From positions 38,824,869 to 38,888,868 of the forward strand of contig CAMTDV010000018.1 of NCBI GenBank assembly GCA_947069175.1: a stretch of 64,000 nucleotides of DNA, given 5' to 3'. The translations under genes were made by a program, and so were the position numbers. The notes beneath the pieces were generated by a model. It saw nothing but the letters and a program-made list of their open reading frames with translations. It was not told the DNA's origin and ran no database searches. Origin of the DNA: Scalesia atractyloides. Its lineage: Eukaryota > Streptophyta > Magnoliopsida > Asterales > Asteraceae. This document shows positions 20,641 to 32,071 of the stretch, one piece after another (positions within the stretch are counted from its first letter, which is position 1; each line of letters begins with the position of its first letter).

Positions 20641-21134
20641 CCAAGTAAGAGGAAGCCTTTCAAACTCTCAAGCGTATGCTATGCAATGCTCCTGTACTTG
20701 CTCTACCCGACGGAAACGATGATTTTGTTGTTTATTGTGATGCCTCTAATCTTTGTCTTGGTTGTGTTCCTATGCAACGAGACAAGGTTATCGCGTATGC
20801 ATCTCGACAACTCAAGATCCATGAGAAGAACTACACCACCCACGATCTCGAACTCCGCGTAGTCGTTTTTGCATTAAAGATATGGCGACACTACCTTTAC
20901 GGTACCAAGTGTACGGTCTTCAGCGACCATAAGAGCTTACAACATATCTTTAATCAGAAGGAACTGAACTTGCGCCAATGCAGATGGGTTGAACTTCTCA
21001 ACGACTACGATTGTGAGATACGGTACCATCCGGGCAAAGCAAACGTCGTAGCCAATTCTCTCAGCCGACGAAGCTATGTGTATAGTGTTTGTGACTCTCA
21101 AGCTTTGAATAATATCGAAATTCGCTTGTTTTAA
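20641..21134 (+). pseudogene. RNase H of gypsy element E
   Basis: DDFVVYCDASNLCLG, KIHEKNYTTHDLELRVVVFALKIW and TVFSDHKSLQHIFNQ carry the first Asp, the Glu and the second Asp. The last catalytic position, normally Asp in ADALSRR, is Asn (NVVANSLSRR). The open stretch 20676-21134 covers most of the domain; the start is cut by a stop at 20647. Confidence 0.85.
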
Positions 21135-22398
21135 CGAGAATACCCTGCAAGAAGAAATGAAATGTGGTGCCAAAACCCAACTCGTAGTTAAACCAAATGG
21201 CATTAATTATTATCTCGACCGTGTTTGGATTCCTAGCCGCGATAATCTTCGAGAATTGCTAATGACCGAAGCTCATAAGTCTCGATACTCCATTCATTCC
21301 GGAGCCGACAAGATGTACCAGGACCTTCGTCCTAAGTATTGGTGGCCGGGCATGAAGAAGGATATCGCCGTTTACGTCTCAAAGTGCTTAACTTGTTCGA
21401 AAATTAAAGCCGAACATCAAAGGCCCTCTCGTTTTCTCGACCAACACGAAATACCGATGTGGAAATGGGAGAGCATAGCAATGGACTTCGTTACAAAACT
21501 CCCTCGCACCTCATCTGGTCACGATAGCATTTGGGTTATCGTGGATCGTCTTACTAAATCAGCTCACTATATTGCCATACGAGAAGACTTTAAGGTAGAA
21601 CGATTAGCACGAATCTATACTGACGAAGTCATTTGTCGACACAGGTACTACGCTTAACCTCAGTACCGCTTTTCATCCTCAAATGACGGTCAGACTGAGC
21701 GCACGATCCGCACCCTCTAAGACATGCTTCGTGCGTGCATCATAGATTTCGGTGGTAATTGGGATACGCACTTACCTTTAATAGAATTCTCGTACAATAA
21801 TAGTTATCATACTAGTATTCAAATGGCTCCTTTTGAGGCCTTGTATGGAAGAAAATGTCGATCGCCTATTGCATGGCACGAGATCAAAGAAGCACAAATC
21901 ACCGGTCCCGAGCTAATCCAAGAAACGACAGACAAGATCCTCCAAATCAGAGACAATCTCTTGAGAGCTCAGAGTCGCCAAAAGAGTTACGCCGATAAAT
22001 GCCGCAAGCCCCTACAATTCAAAGTGGGAGATCACGTTCTCTTAAAGGTTGCACCTTGGAAAGGAGTGATCCGTTTCGGAAAGAAAGGGAAACTAGCGCC
22101 ACGATACGTGGGTCCCTTTAAGATTCTGGAAAGAATTGGCAAAGTGGCCTATCGACTCGAACTACCGGCAGAACTTAATGTTCATGTTCCCCTCGAGGAT
22201 TTGCAAATAAACGAGACTCTTCACTTTGTGGAAAAGCCAGTAGAAATCATGGACCGAGAGACCAAGAAACTCCGACGCTCTCGCATTCCTATTGTGAAAG
22301 TCCGATGGGAAGGCAAACGCAGCACCGAATTCACTTGGGAATTGGAAAGTGATACGAAAGCTAAATATCCACATCTCTTTGTTACGGCCACTACTTAA
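21135..22398 (+). pseudogene. Integrase and chromodomain of gypsy element E (core deletion)
   Basis: The zinc region EAHKSRYSIHSGADKMYQDLR...CLTCSKIK is followed by core start MDFVTKLPRTSSGHDSIW (first Asp). At 21640-21660 the segment carrying the second catalytic Asp, present in G as ISDRDGRF, is deleted. The frame resumes after a stop with NDGQTERTI and DFGGNWDTHLPLIEFSYNN. A second deletion removes about 20 codons between LELPAEL and NVHVPLEDLQ relative to G. It ends in a chromodomain, KKLRRSRIPIVKVRWEGKR...TWELESD, with stop TAA at 22396-22398. Confidence 0.88.
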
Positions 22399-22417
22399 AT
22401 TTCGGGACGAAATTTCC

Positions 22418-22432
22418 TAAAGTAGTGGAGAC
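22418..22432 (+). other. Polypurine tract of E
   Basis: AAAGTAGTGGAGAC directly before the LTR start at 22433. It follows the conserved phrase TTTCGGGACGAAATTTCC, present in G too. Confidence 0.78.
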
Positions 22433-22893
22433 TGTAACAACTCGTAATTTTGTTGTTATCTTTTTCTGTTTATCCCGTTTGCATCTTTCATTTGTAAATC
22501 TGAGATTTGATTAATGGAATGGTTATGTTAATTAAATGTATTTTTGTCACTACTATATTGCATCTAAACGCTTATTAAACGCTAACTCAACGAAATCACA
22601 AGCAACTATGTTACTTTAAGAGCCGAGTGTGTTATTGTTTGATAAACACTTGTTCCTTCGACATCACTTATCACATCGCATCGCAACGCAATTGATTACG
22701 TTACTTTATGTTATTATGTGTTTTGTGTGTTTTATGATTAACGGTTATACTCGCCATCGCAACGCTCTCACTCGCACGAATCACTTAATCACATTATCTT
22801 ATCATTTGAACGCTTAATATAACTATCTAATACAAACTGAATCGCCAAACGAACACCTAACGCGGAAATAACGAACAGAACTTGCCAATAGGC

Positions 22894-23126
22894 CAAGTTC
22901 GCCCGAACTTGGGCATCCCAAGTTCGCCCAAACTTGGGCATCCCAAGTTCGCCCGAACTTGCTCAGGCTATCAAGACAGCAATACATATAACAAGTTCGC
23001 TCGAACTTACACCTTTCAAGCAGAACTGGCCAAGTTCGCCCGAACTTGTTCCAAGTTTTCTTGAAACAGTGTCAAGTTCGGCGGAACTTGATCTCATTCA
23101 GCCCATTCTCTCTTCACCTATAAATA
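22894..23126 (+). promoter_or_regulatory. E 3' LTR promoter: three 25-bp palindrome units plus TATA box
   Basis: Palindromes start at 22894, 22919 and 22944, exactly 25 bp apart with spacer GGCATCC, then about 22990, 23031, 23052 and 23073. TATAAATACCC is at 23119-23126. The 5' LTR has only two of the 25-bp units, so one was gained or lost after insertion. Confidence 0.65.
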
Positions 23127-23683
23127 CCCAACACCTCCATTCATGCTCTCCTTGCAGCAAGTTCGCTCGAAACCTCCTGAAATCGAAAACCTTTGATTTC
23201 CAAGTAAGAATCAACCCGTTTTCATGCAAACAACAACATTTTACTACGATTTTGCACAAGGTTTTACCTTCGATTTCATCAAAACTCTTCTGTTTACGAA
23301 AATCTTCATCTTTTTCTACAAAACTTCTCTTTTTCACTTAGACCTATACTTAGATCTAAGTAAAACCTTTTAAACATCGATTTTTACACAAAATTCAGAC
23401 TAAATGACGTATGTTTCGTTCACTATGAAGTGGAACGAGGCGTTGTCAAGCACGATCTCAGATCTGAAGCACAAGGACGATATCGTCACTTTGCACAAAC
23501 TGGACTAACCCGTACGAACCATCAAGTTCGCTCGAATTAGTCTGAGTTCTGTAAAATGGCTAAAACTCCCTTCAAAAGACCTCTCCAGCCTAGGCTTTAC
23601 TCAGTAGCTTAAGGTTGGAGGGATGGACACTCGATTTCCTCAGCAAACGACGTGAAAATGCATGATGTGGTGACCAAAATGAT

Positions 23684-23975
23684 CAAGTTCGCTCGAAGTT
23701 GTCACATATTTGTAACCAACTTCGGCCGAACTTGTCCAATTCCCAAGAAATTCAACCAGGTTCCCTCGAACTTGTATGGTTTCCAATGAAACCAAACAAG
23801 TTCGCCCGAACTTGTATCAACTCCAACAAAATAAGGCAAGTTCGCTCGAACTTGTTCGGTTTCTCAGGAAACCAGACAAGTTCGCCCGAACTTGTACTTC
23901 CAGTAAGCAAAACAGTCAAGTTCGCCCGAACTTGTATCAAATCCAAGAGATTTGGTACAACTTCGCCCGAACTTG
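23684..23975 (+). repeat. 40-bp-period palindrome array in E 3' LTR
   Basis: Starts at 23684, 23717, 23757, 23797, 23837, 23877, 23917 and 23958, the same steps (33, 40 five times, 41) as in the 5' LTR. The third copy has changed to CAGGTTCCCTCGAACTTG. Where the 5' array has CGAACATG, this copy keeps CGAACTTG. Confidence 0.92.
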
Positions 23976-24820
23976 TTCTCTGCTCCATCAGGTTTCGACC
24001 ATTTCAGCATTTCGGAAGACTGATGCACTTCTGTTCGCTTACAGGCTGAACCGGCGCTCCCTTCAATCCACATCAGATCCCGTCTCTCTCTCTAATCGCA
24101 CCAACTGTGAGTATACTTGAACCCTTTTACGCTTAAACGCACTTTTGGGTGTCACATATGTTCGTATATCAAAACACATCACACAACCCAACGCTTACTC
24201 GTAACCTGCTAATACATGACTATACGTGAAATCTGCTGAATTGTATGTGTTACTTGATTGCTAGTACGCCACCATTAACATGATAGCTTGCTTGAGGTTG
24301 ACCCACCACCCGGAGGCCCGGGGTTGTTAAGGCTCGCATTTTCATTTCTCATTTATTTTCTCTTTAGGACATGACACTTGTTCGCGTGCCTCGCACTCGC
24401 GGTTTGTTGGTTTACTTGAATCTAAGTAGTTACATAGTTCACATTTCTTACGTATGTCATGCGGTGTATGCTAAACGCTTTTATATCTATTATGTACGCA
24501 AACCTGTATGCTCACCTTTACTTTATTGTATTGACGTTTTATTTTAACATATGTGGCAGGTTGATGACATCGCTGAAATGGATTAGGACTATCATTTAGA
24601 AACTCATGTATTAACATATAGGGGAGATCGAATTAGACATGTTTGAGAGGTTATTTGATGTTTGTAATAACTTATTTGAGGATTTTATTGTTAAATAGTA
24701 TGGGATATTGGACATTTAAATATTATCGCTTAAATAGTTGTTATGGAATCTCTCGAGCAATCTGATTCGCCTAGTACCACGCCCCGATGTTTCCGCCATC
24801 GGTTGGGGTGTGACAGTAAA

Positions 24821-26464
24821 CATGTAGTTGATCTCCGTTAGGAAGGGGGAAAAGAATCATTTTATCGAAACAAACGAATTTAGCATGATTCTCGCGAAGA
24901 AAATCCATGCCTACTAAGACATCAAAACTACCTAATTGCTTAGGTATGAGGTCGATCAGGAAATTATGATTGTTGAGTTCGAGAGTACAATCACGTAGAA
25001 CGGAGTTAACGGTAATGGTTCTTCCGGTGGCAATTTCGACGTCGAAGGTACTTGGGAGGTTAGCGCATTTACATTTTAGAAGTTTTTCGAAATCTAACGA
25101 TACAAAACAGTTATCGGCTCCAGTATCAAATAAGCAAGAAGCATAAGTACCATTAATGAGGAACATACCGTTGACAACATTGTTGTCATTCTGAGCCTGC
25201 GGTGGTTGATGTTGAAAGCCCTTCCACGCACAGCCTGTGGTTGCTGCTGCGGCAGCTGTGGTGGCTGTTGCTGAACTTGCTGCTGCTGTGGTACTTCTTT
25301 CACCGCACGGTTTAGGCAGACGTTGCTGAAATGATCCGGGTCGCCACACGTGTAGCAAACACGTGCCTGAATTGCTGGTGCTTACGGAGCCTGGTTGAGA
25401 GGAGCTGGCGGTGCTGCGAGAGCGGGAGGAGCTTGCTGTTGTGGACCAGTGTGGCAGTGCGCCGTGAAGTGCCTATAGATGTTGCAATTGGCCACAAAAG
25501 CGGCAGTTTCCTCCAACCACATGATAGTATGTGCACTTGGAGCACAGAGGATGAGGTCTTGTATATGCACGCTTAGCAGCTGGTGCGTTAGGAGTAGCAG
25601 CTTGACGAGACTGGGAGTTCGGAGCTGAGACCACTCCGTAGTTCTTGTTGTTACCCTTTTGCTTGCGGTTCTGGTGAATTGACTTGGAAGCTTGAGATGG
25701 AGTAGTATCGGTGCTTGGCTGAGGTTCTTGGTTGAGATTTTGAAAGCTCCAGCCAAGACTCACTTGTCATTAATCTCTGCTACGAGTTGGTAAGTCTCTT
25801 CGATGGTAGTTGGCCTTGCAGCTTAAACAAAGTCGGCGACACAGTCGGGGAGAGCGCGTAGATACTTCTTGATAGCTTTCTAGGTAGTATCAACCTGACC
25901 TGGGCAGATGATGCTGAGCTACTTAAAACGAGCGGTGAGACCAGCATTGTCACCACCGGTTTGCTTGATACCCCAAAATTCATTTTCCAACTTCTAGATT
26001 TCTTGCGGTGGATAGAACTCTTTGATCATGAGCTCGTTAAGTTCTTCTCACGCGAGAGCATGAGCTTCATCATTACCGCGCCTGTTGTGCTCGGCAGTCC
26101 ACCAGTCAAGTGCCCTTGACTGAAAGACTCCAGTGGCGTTGACAGTGCGGAGGTTTTCAGGGAATCCGATTTTCCTGAAATTGACTTCGATCGAGTCGAA
26201 CCAGTGAAACATTTTGCTTGGCCCATCTTCACCCATGAAACTTAGAGGTCCGCATGATTTGAACTGCTTGAAGCTGAACCAAGATTTCGGAACATCGCTC
26301 TTGGAATCAACTGACGAGTTACTGCTAACCGCTTGAATTTCGCTGACAATTTGCAGGCTCACCTTACCATTTCCTTGGCTACGAGAGAGGCGATACGTTT
26401 GTCGGTGTTGCTGCGTTGAGCGGTGCGGCAAGTGTGAGATCCCATGGATGCCATCTAAAGACAA
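24821..26464 (-). pseudogene. Gag and protease of gypsy element G (broken)
   Basis: Minus strand, the upstream half of G's polyprotein, separated from its pol by E. The capsid (26464-26048) reads SFKQFKSCGPLSFMGEDGP and ALDWWTAEHNRRGNDEAHA. Further capsid pieces to about 25780 are broken by several stops, some TAG at Gln codons. The zinc knuckle CYTCGDPDHFSNVC lies near 25320-25365. The protease (25358-24821) keeps its active site LFDTGADNCF, then VATGRT-like IATGRTITVNS and VLVGMDFLRENHA. The reading is cut at 24820 by E's target duplication and resumes at 4154. Confidence 0.86.
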
Positions 26465-26571
26465 AGATTGGATGAGATTCGATTATAATGGGTTTTGTTT
26501 AAAAGTTTGCGTTTTACAACATATGATTATTATTATTATTAATCACGTAAGGCACAAAACACGTAAGCACG
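26465..26571 (-). other. G leader, piece 1, with short (ATT)n
   Basis: Untranslated leader just upstream of G gag. It contains five ATT units (26527-26541) matching the expanded AAT array of E, then 'cacgtaaggcac' words. It ends at TSD GCACG (26567-26571) of element A. Confidence 0.75.
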
Positions 26572-26970
26572 TGTAAGTCCGTTGTACGGATCGTTCCGGT
26601 CCTAATTTGTCTAACCTAATGTAAACGTGCGGAATCCGTTAGCATAGGCGACATTGGATATAAGTCTGTTAATTTTTAACACCGTTTCATTAGTGTGTAG
26701 ACGTTACAGATCCTGGAAACACTTGGACAGAGCTTCGCCGTCTCTGTGCCAAAATCACTGAAGTTACAAATGAAATCACCAAGGCACCTATTTATACTAA
26801 CTCAAGTACGCTGGTGAGAGACTAAGTTCAAGCGAACTTGACTTCACACACACCATTACCAGCGAACTTGGCCTATATTTCACTTAAATACGCCTCGTTT
26901 CTAACAGATTAAGCTCTAATCACTCAGACTCGATATATAATGACGTAGGCAACAGACATATGCACCAATA
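26572..26970 (-). mobile_element. A 3' LTR
   Basis: 399 bp, TGTAAGTCCG...CACCAATA. It is shorter than the 5' LTR (424 bp) by exactly 25 bp: one unit of palindrome plus 7-bp spacer between two 'gaacttgac' direct repeats is missing at about 26840. The minus-strand TATA box is at 26789-26796. A polypurine tract (AAGGGGGCAGT on minus) abuts at 26971-26982. Confidence 0.9.
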
Positions 26971-27857
26971 GACTGCCCCCTTAGATGTTGCCGTAGTCAT
27001 TTTATCTCGTAGACATTTGTCTTCGAATAAGCTCCTGAGTCTTTATCATTCTCTTGATCTTTAGTCTTGAATAATTTTAACATCTTTGATCTTCAATTTT
27101 GCTCTTGTCACTTGAGCTTGTCTTGATAAAACATTAATCACCATACTCCCCCTTGCTTTGAGCTTTCTGATATCTTCAATTAATATGTTTTATCTAGCTC
27201 CCCCTTAAAATCAACTTCCTGTTTCAAAGTTTCTCAAACATTCAAATAAAACATTTCAGATTCAAACTTTGAAATTTCTAAAAACACTTGGACAGAGCTT
27301 CGCCGTCTCAGTGAAATTACAAATGAAATCACCAAGGCACCTATTTATACTAACTCAAGTTCGCTGGTGAGAGACTAAGTTCAAGCGAACTTGACCTAGT
27401 CAAGTTTGGCCGAACTTGACTTCACACACACCATTACCAGCGAACTTGGCCTATATTTCACTTAAATACGCCTCGTTTCTAACAGATTAAGCTCTAATCA
27501 CTCAGACTAGATATATAATGACGTAGGCAACAGACATATGCACCAACAGACTGCCCCCTTGGATGTTGTCGTAGTCATTTTCTCTCGTAGACATTTGTCT
27601 TCGAATAAGCTCCTGAGTCTTTATCATTCTCTTGATCTTTAGTCTTAAATAATTTTAACATTTTTTGTCTTCAATTTTTCTCTTGTCTCTTGAGCTTGTC
27701 TTGATAAATCTTTAATAACCATGCTCCCCTTGCTTTGAGCTTTCTGGTATTTTCAATTAACCTGTTTTATCCAGCTCCCCCTTAAAATCAACTTCCTGTT
27801 TCAAAGTTTCTCAAACATTCAAATAAAACATTTCAGATTCAAACTATGAAATTTCTA
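26717..27857 (-). repeat. 565-bp tandem duplication of LTR end, PPT and flank in A
   Basis: Unit 1, 26717-27281, and unit 2, 27282 to about 27857, each contain the inner part of the LTR from 'aaacacttggacagagcttcgcc' through CACCAA(C/T)A, the polypurine tract and about 300 bp of internal sequence. The junction shares AAACAC with both parents. Unit 2 keeps the 25-bp palindrome unit lost from unit 1. As a result A has two polypurine tract/LTR-edge copies at its 3' end, plus further PPT-like AAGGGGGAG runs (27151, 27196). Confidence 0.88.
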
Positions 27858-29600
27858 AACACGAACATTTCAAATTTTAATCTCCTCTTCAGCTTTTAAA
27901 CCCTCTCAGTTAATCAAGTCCAAATTAATGACCTTGAATATCTGATTCATGTATCAAGTTCAACTTAATGATCTTGATTAAACGCTTTGTCACAAAACTT
28001 ACGCATTTATTCAAATGTAAGTTTCAACTTAATGAACTTTTAAACTTTTCAAATCAATTTGAAATTTTCAAACTTTTGATCAGCAGCTTTAGATTTTGAA
28101 ATCAACATTTCATCATCAGTGGTCAAAACTAAAAGATAATATAATCTTTTTTTTATGTAATGAATATCAAACTCTAAATATGTACAAATATATTTACAAA
28201 CATATTTTTGTTGAGTTTGTGTTAAAGGATCATATCAGTTTTTAGAGACATATCACTAGTACCATTGACCTTTTGAGACTTTAAGATTTAAACAAATTTA
28301 CCTAGATGTCGATATGTTTGTCCTCTTAAACTTTAACACATTTCTCAATTGTTCCAAGATACGTTATGTAGAATTAAGAAACTTGACTTAACTATGGTTC
28401 CCATCTCAGATTATACTCCCGTATCAAGATTCCCTAGATTTCATCTTACAGGTGAGTATAGCGTAATTGATATCTGTATCTGGGTTGTGCGAGACCTTGA
28501 GAGCTCAGGTTATTACCATCATATCGACAGAGAGATGAAGGCTCGACTTATAAGGTAGTGCTCCAAAATGGAATCTTTTTGTACTGCAAATGTAGTATCG
28601 TTCGATATTTTCAATTGAATGCAGTTTTTAGGGGATTTTTGCAAAAGCATTATAAAAGTTCTAGGCCATTGCTTACGCAAAATCAGGAGAACTTGTATAA
28701 TACCCCAGATATCAATCATCTATAAAGACCTCGTATCTCAGAATCAGGCAATCTCTCAAACGAAATTTCAGAGTACTAAGTCCATATATCCGAGAGATGT
28801 TAATCCACATCTTAAGCAGTTTTAAAATTTAGTTTATATCCAGGAAATAATTTACTGAACGTGTAATGCCTATCGACACATCCACAGTAAGACTATTTTA
28901 TACTTTTTAAACTTTACAAATCCTTAGCACACGGTGATACTCCACTGATGTACTATCATTTCCTTTATACACACAAAACTCTTTTTTGTCTTTTTCAATG
29001 TTTTTGTACATTTCATATTTAATATGTTTTTTGATTTTCTGAAATTTTTTTCTCCCCCTAAAATTCAAAAACATATTTTTGGAATTTTTTATTTATAGAA
29101 AAACATTGACCAACTGATGAGAATCACTTCAATTCTCCATCCATTACTGCTTCACAATTATCTTTTAATCACACTCCCCCTCATGATGACAAAAACTTTG
29201 ACACTTTTGCGTATATAACAATTTAAATCAATGAGTTTTGTCTGATCAACAATGTAGGTTCTGTGAAATTTTTTCAAATTTTCTTCAAAAAAAATTTGTA
29301 AAATTTTCAAGTAAACATTATTTCAATGTGTTTTTGAAAAGTTTTCTCCAAAAATTTTCAAAATTTTAACGTAAACATTGTTGGAACATGTTTTGTAAAA
29401 ATGGCCTTTATATATAACATGCTAGCCCAGCCTGTCTTTATTGTGTGCCACGGAACTCCATTCTTAGTAATTTGCGTTCATCTCAGAAGTTCATATACAA
29501 AAATTCAAACAATTAGTTGAATAGTGACACCCAAGCCTTTCAGTCTTAGGCGTTGTTTCTTCGACCTTAATTTTGATTTTTTTTACACAATCAGGTTTAT
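27858..29600 (-). other. A non-coding region homologous to post-pol spacers of B and C
   Basis: No credible coding frame. 27900-28100 has 'caag...taatgaccttg' hairpins like those at 38090 and 54290. 28196-28960 matches B 38459-39240 and C 54660-55440 well, including 'gagaccttgagagctcagg', 'cccagatatcaatcatctataaagac' pieces and 'ccactgatgtactatcattt'. The remainder to 29600 is AT-rich with PPT-like tracts (29050, 29173). B and C follow this block with an extra ORF that A lacks. Confidence 0.8.
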
Positions 29601-30077
29601 TTAAACTTTCTCAGGTTTTGGAAAGTCCTCTAATCTTTCAGTTTTCACTGATTGTGAAACTTCTTTTCCTTTTACCAACCATGATTGATTTTTCATTAAA
29701 GGTTTCTTGAAATACAACGTAGAAACTTTTAGTTCATTACTATTCGTGGATTCACCAGTTTCAAAATTTGAAAACTTACTAATAACTGGTTTCACCTTGT
29801 TTAAAGTTTCTGTACATTGTTTTAAAACTTGACTTGGTACTCCAGAAATTTTGTTATCAATATGAACAGGTTTAGGATTAATTTGTAGACATTTTTTAGA
29901 AATGTGTCCAGTTAAACCACATTTATGACACACCCTGTTATCATATCGATCTTTTCTATCAAACCATACACTCAAATCATAACATTGATTTGATGTGTGA
30001 TAGCCATCTTTCCTTCTTCTCCTGTAACTTTGATTTGACGTTGAAGCACTGCGGTCCGACCTGCACCACTTATTCAC
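29601..30077 (-). pseudogene. Gag C-terminal segment of A with zinc knuckle
   Basis: Minus strand. Reads CHKCGLTGHISKKC, a perfect CX2CX4HX4C nucleocapsid knuckle, in a basic context (SYRRRRKDGYH). The tail ends MKNQSWLVKGKEV, aligning with C's SQTWIAKKR just before the protease. Sequence after this point, where protease would begin, is non-coding. It is separated from the upstream gag piece by a stop near 30135. Confidence 0.8.
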
Positions 30078-30134
30078 AATTTTTTGTGAGTTTCTATAAT
30101 GATTGGATAATCGTACCGATGAGCTTTTATTTTT

Positions 30135-31296
30135 CTATTGAAAATTTTCAGAATTTTTAAAACTATGTTTTTCTTTTTGTTTTCGTTCTCCATTTTGCTT
30201 AGAAGGTTTATGCGTTGAGCATTCACCTTTCTCAGTAGATTGTAGAACAGTTTCTTGAAATTTCTCTTTTCGTTTTAAAAATATTTCATGTTTATCATTT
30301 TTAGCTCTTTCATCATCAGTATCATCATCACAATCTTTAATTATGACATCGTCATAATTTGTGACATTGTCACTTATTGGAATTTTCTTTTTATTAACAT
30401 TGATCGGTTTTGGACATATATGATCTAACTTTAATGAGGAAGTCACAAAACCTTTCAATATTTTTTCTGAATTAACAACTTTATTTTTAACAGTCTCAAC
30501 TTCTTTTTCCAGTTGATCAATTTTCTCAATATGAGAATTTATTGCTTTTTGATTTTCTATATCTAATTTTTCAAAAAAAAAATATTTCATTTTTAAACAT
30601 TTTTATTTCATTTTGAAAATCTATTACCATTTGTAATTTTTCATTTTCTAAAATTTTTATTTTGTTTTCAAAATTCTTTTCATTTTCTTTTAATTTTTTA
30701 TTTTCTAATGTCAAACTTTCCACATCTTTCAAAAGTTTGACAATATCAGATCTGGATTTTTCACAATTTGAGCACACAAATTCAGAACTTGAAACCTCAT
30801 TTGTAGACATTCTTGAACTTTGTTCTTCACAGTTCTTCGCAATCATACTTCTTTCTCTCTTAAACTGATCATTTGAACTTTGTGCTTCCCGATCATTTCC
30901 ATGATCACTAACACGATCAGACTTCTTCTTGATTAGCAGCTTCTTGTTCTTCATCATCTCAGCTCTTTCCAAATATTTAGCCCCCAGAGATTTCCAAAAA
31001 TCATGTGCAGTTTTGTACTCTGGTAACAAAACCAAGATTTCTTCTTTTATCGATTGCTGTAACGAGGTTAGAATCTTCTTCTCATGGGCATATGCAGCGT
31101 TCAGTTGAGTTGTAAACTTTGATACTGAAAGCTCAGCTCCACGTTCATCAACTGGCCATTTAAATCCAGTTTGAATAGCAACCCAACCATAGAGGTGATT
31201 TGCTCGTACCAGGTCCTCGAATTTTTCATTCCAGGCTTTATACTCATCTATACTCATCAACATTGGCGGCTTCACAAACCCCATTTCGTTTTCCAA
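30135..31296 (-). pseudogene. Gag of A: capsid N-terminal half fused to coiled coil
   Basis: 31296-30571 starts MENEMGFVKPPMLMSIDEYKAW and shows LQQSIKEEILVLLPEYKTAHDFW and ERAEMMKNKKLLIKK, the N-terminal half of a copia gag (UBN2-like). The second capsid half seen in C (IERFYHLKVQMRRHGLEKTE) is missing. The chain goes directly to a Ser-rich linker with CSNCEKS and a long Glu/Lys/Asn coiled coil. A frame slip in a run of A (30571-30590) leads to a second coiled-coil and acidic segment ending at 30135. Confidence 0.78.
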
Positions 31297-32057
31297 ACTA
31301 ATCTGTTGTTCAAAACACTTGAAGAATTATTAGCAAACAGACAATTTTTAGAAAATTTCACTTTTTAATCGACAATATTAACGTATCGGTTTGCTAAAAA
31401 CATTTAAATTTTTTTGGAAAACTGTTTTTACCAGATTAGAGCTTTAAACTCATCTCGTCAATACGAATCTAACGATATATAATGTTCGAGACGTTTTTCG
31501 GGATTTTTTTAGAAACCCTAGACAAGTTCGGTCGAACTTATCACAGCGTGTGAAACTCAGCTATTTAACAAGTTTGGGCAAACTTGTTTCACTGAGAATA
31601 CAAGTTCGAGCGAACTTGTGAGAAAATCCAAAGGAATCAGTAAGTTTGGGCGAACTTGGAGAGAATTTCAATCAAATTTTGATCAAGTTCGGGCGAACTT
31701 AATTAAATTTGATAAAAATCAGGCAAGTTCGAGCGAACTTGGGTAAAATCCTCGAAAAATCAATCAAGTTCGGGCGAACTTGATGAAAAATATGAATTTT
31801 TCAGTCAAGTTCGAGCGAACTTGTTCTTAAGTTCTAGCGAACATGAGTTATTCAAAATGGTTTTTTGCAATTTTTGACATGAATTCGTTTGTTTTAAGCT
31901 ATGATCTTTTCAAGGGTTTATCTATTATGGATTTTATGTATTATACTTGAAAATCAGTCCATTTTGTCCGTGAATTATCCATGAAAAGTTAAAAATGAAA
32001 GAAATGAGTAGAAGATGAGATGTTCTATGTCCAATGTCTTTAAATTAGGCCAATCAT
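31297..32057 (-). other. A untranslated leader with palindrome array
   Basis: Non-coding. The array at 31523-31845 has palindrome-type units starting at 31523, 31569, 31601, 31641, 31684, 31724, 31765, 31806 and 31828. Most steps are 40-43 bp, with outliers of 46, 32 and 22. On the element's sense strand the central dinucleotides are mostly CC, CT or AC. 31850-32057 is AT-rich leader leading to the primer site. Confidence 0.85.
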
Positions 32058-32069
32058 GCTCTGATACCA
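32058..32069 (-). other. Primer-binding site of A
   Basis: Reverse complement of TGGTATCAGAGC, two bases from the LTR at 32072; initiator tRNA-Met type. Confidence 0.92.
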
Positions 32070-32071
32070 CT

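Larger units (their letters stand above)
4155..24815 (+). mobile_element. Gypsy (Tekay-like chromovirus) element E, nested with F and a solo LTR
   Basis: A full-length plus-strand LTR retrotransposon. The 5' LTR is in pieces (4155-4469, 14033-14933, 15383-16563), followed by PBS 16567-16580, leader, gag, protease, RT, RNase H, integrase with chromodomain, a polypurine tract and the 3' LTR 22433-24815. It is flanked by GTAAA. It belongs to the same lineage as its host G, inserted in the opposite orientation within G's protease. F (4470-14027) split its 5' LTR and a copia solo LTR (14934-15377) sits in the same LTR. Coding regions carry stops, a mutated protease site and internal deletions, so E is not autonomous now. 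Confidence 0.9.
22433..24815 (+). mobile_element. E 3' LTR
   Basis: 2,383 bp, TGTAACAACTCG...GGGGTGTGACA, followed by TSD GTAAA. It gives the uninterrupted structure: AT-rich 5' part, promoter cluster 22894-23126, 40-bp array 23684-23975, then a long low-palindrome 3' part. Near-identity with the 5' LTR pieces indicates a fairly recent insertion. Confidence 0.93.

Noticed and set aside
28349..28825. Open frames of about 67 codons in the A spacer
   Set aside because: They lie in a non-coding block conserved with B and C, and the frames are not kept open there.
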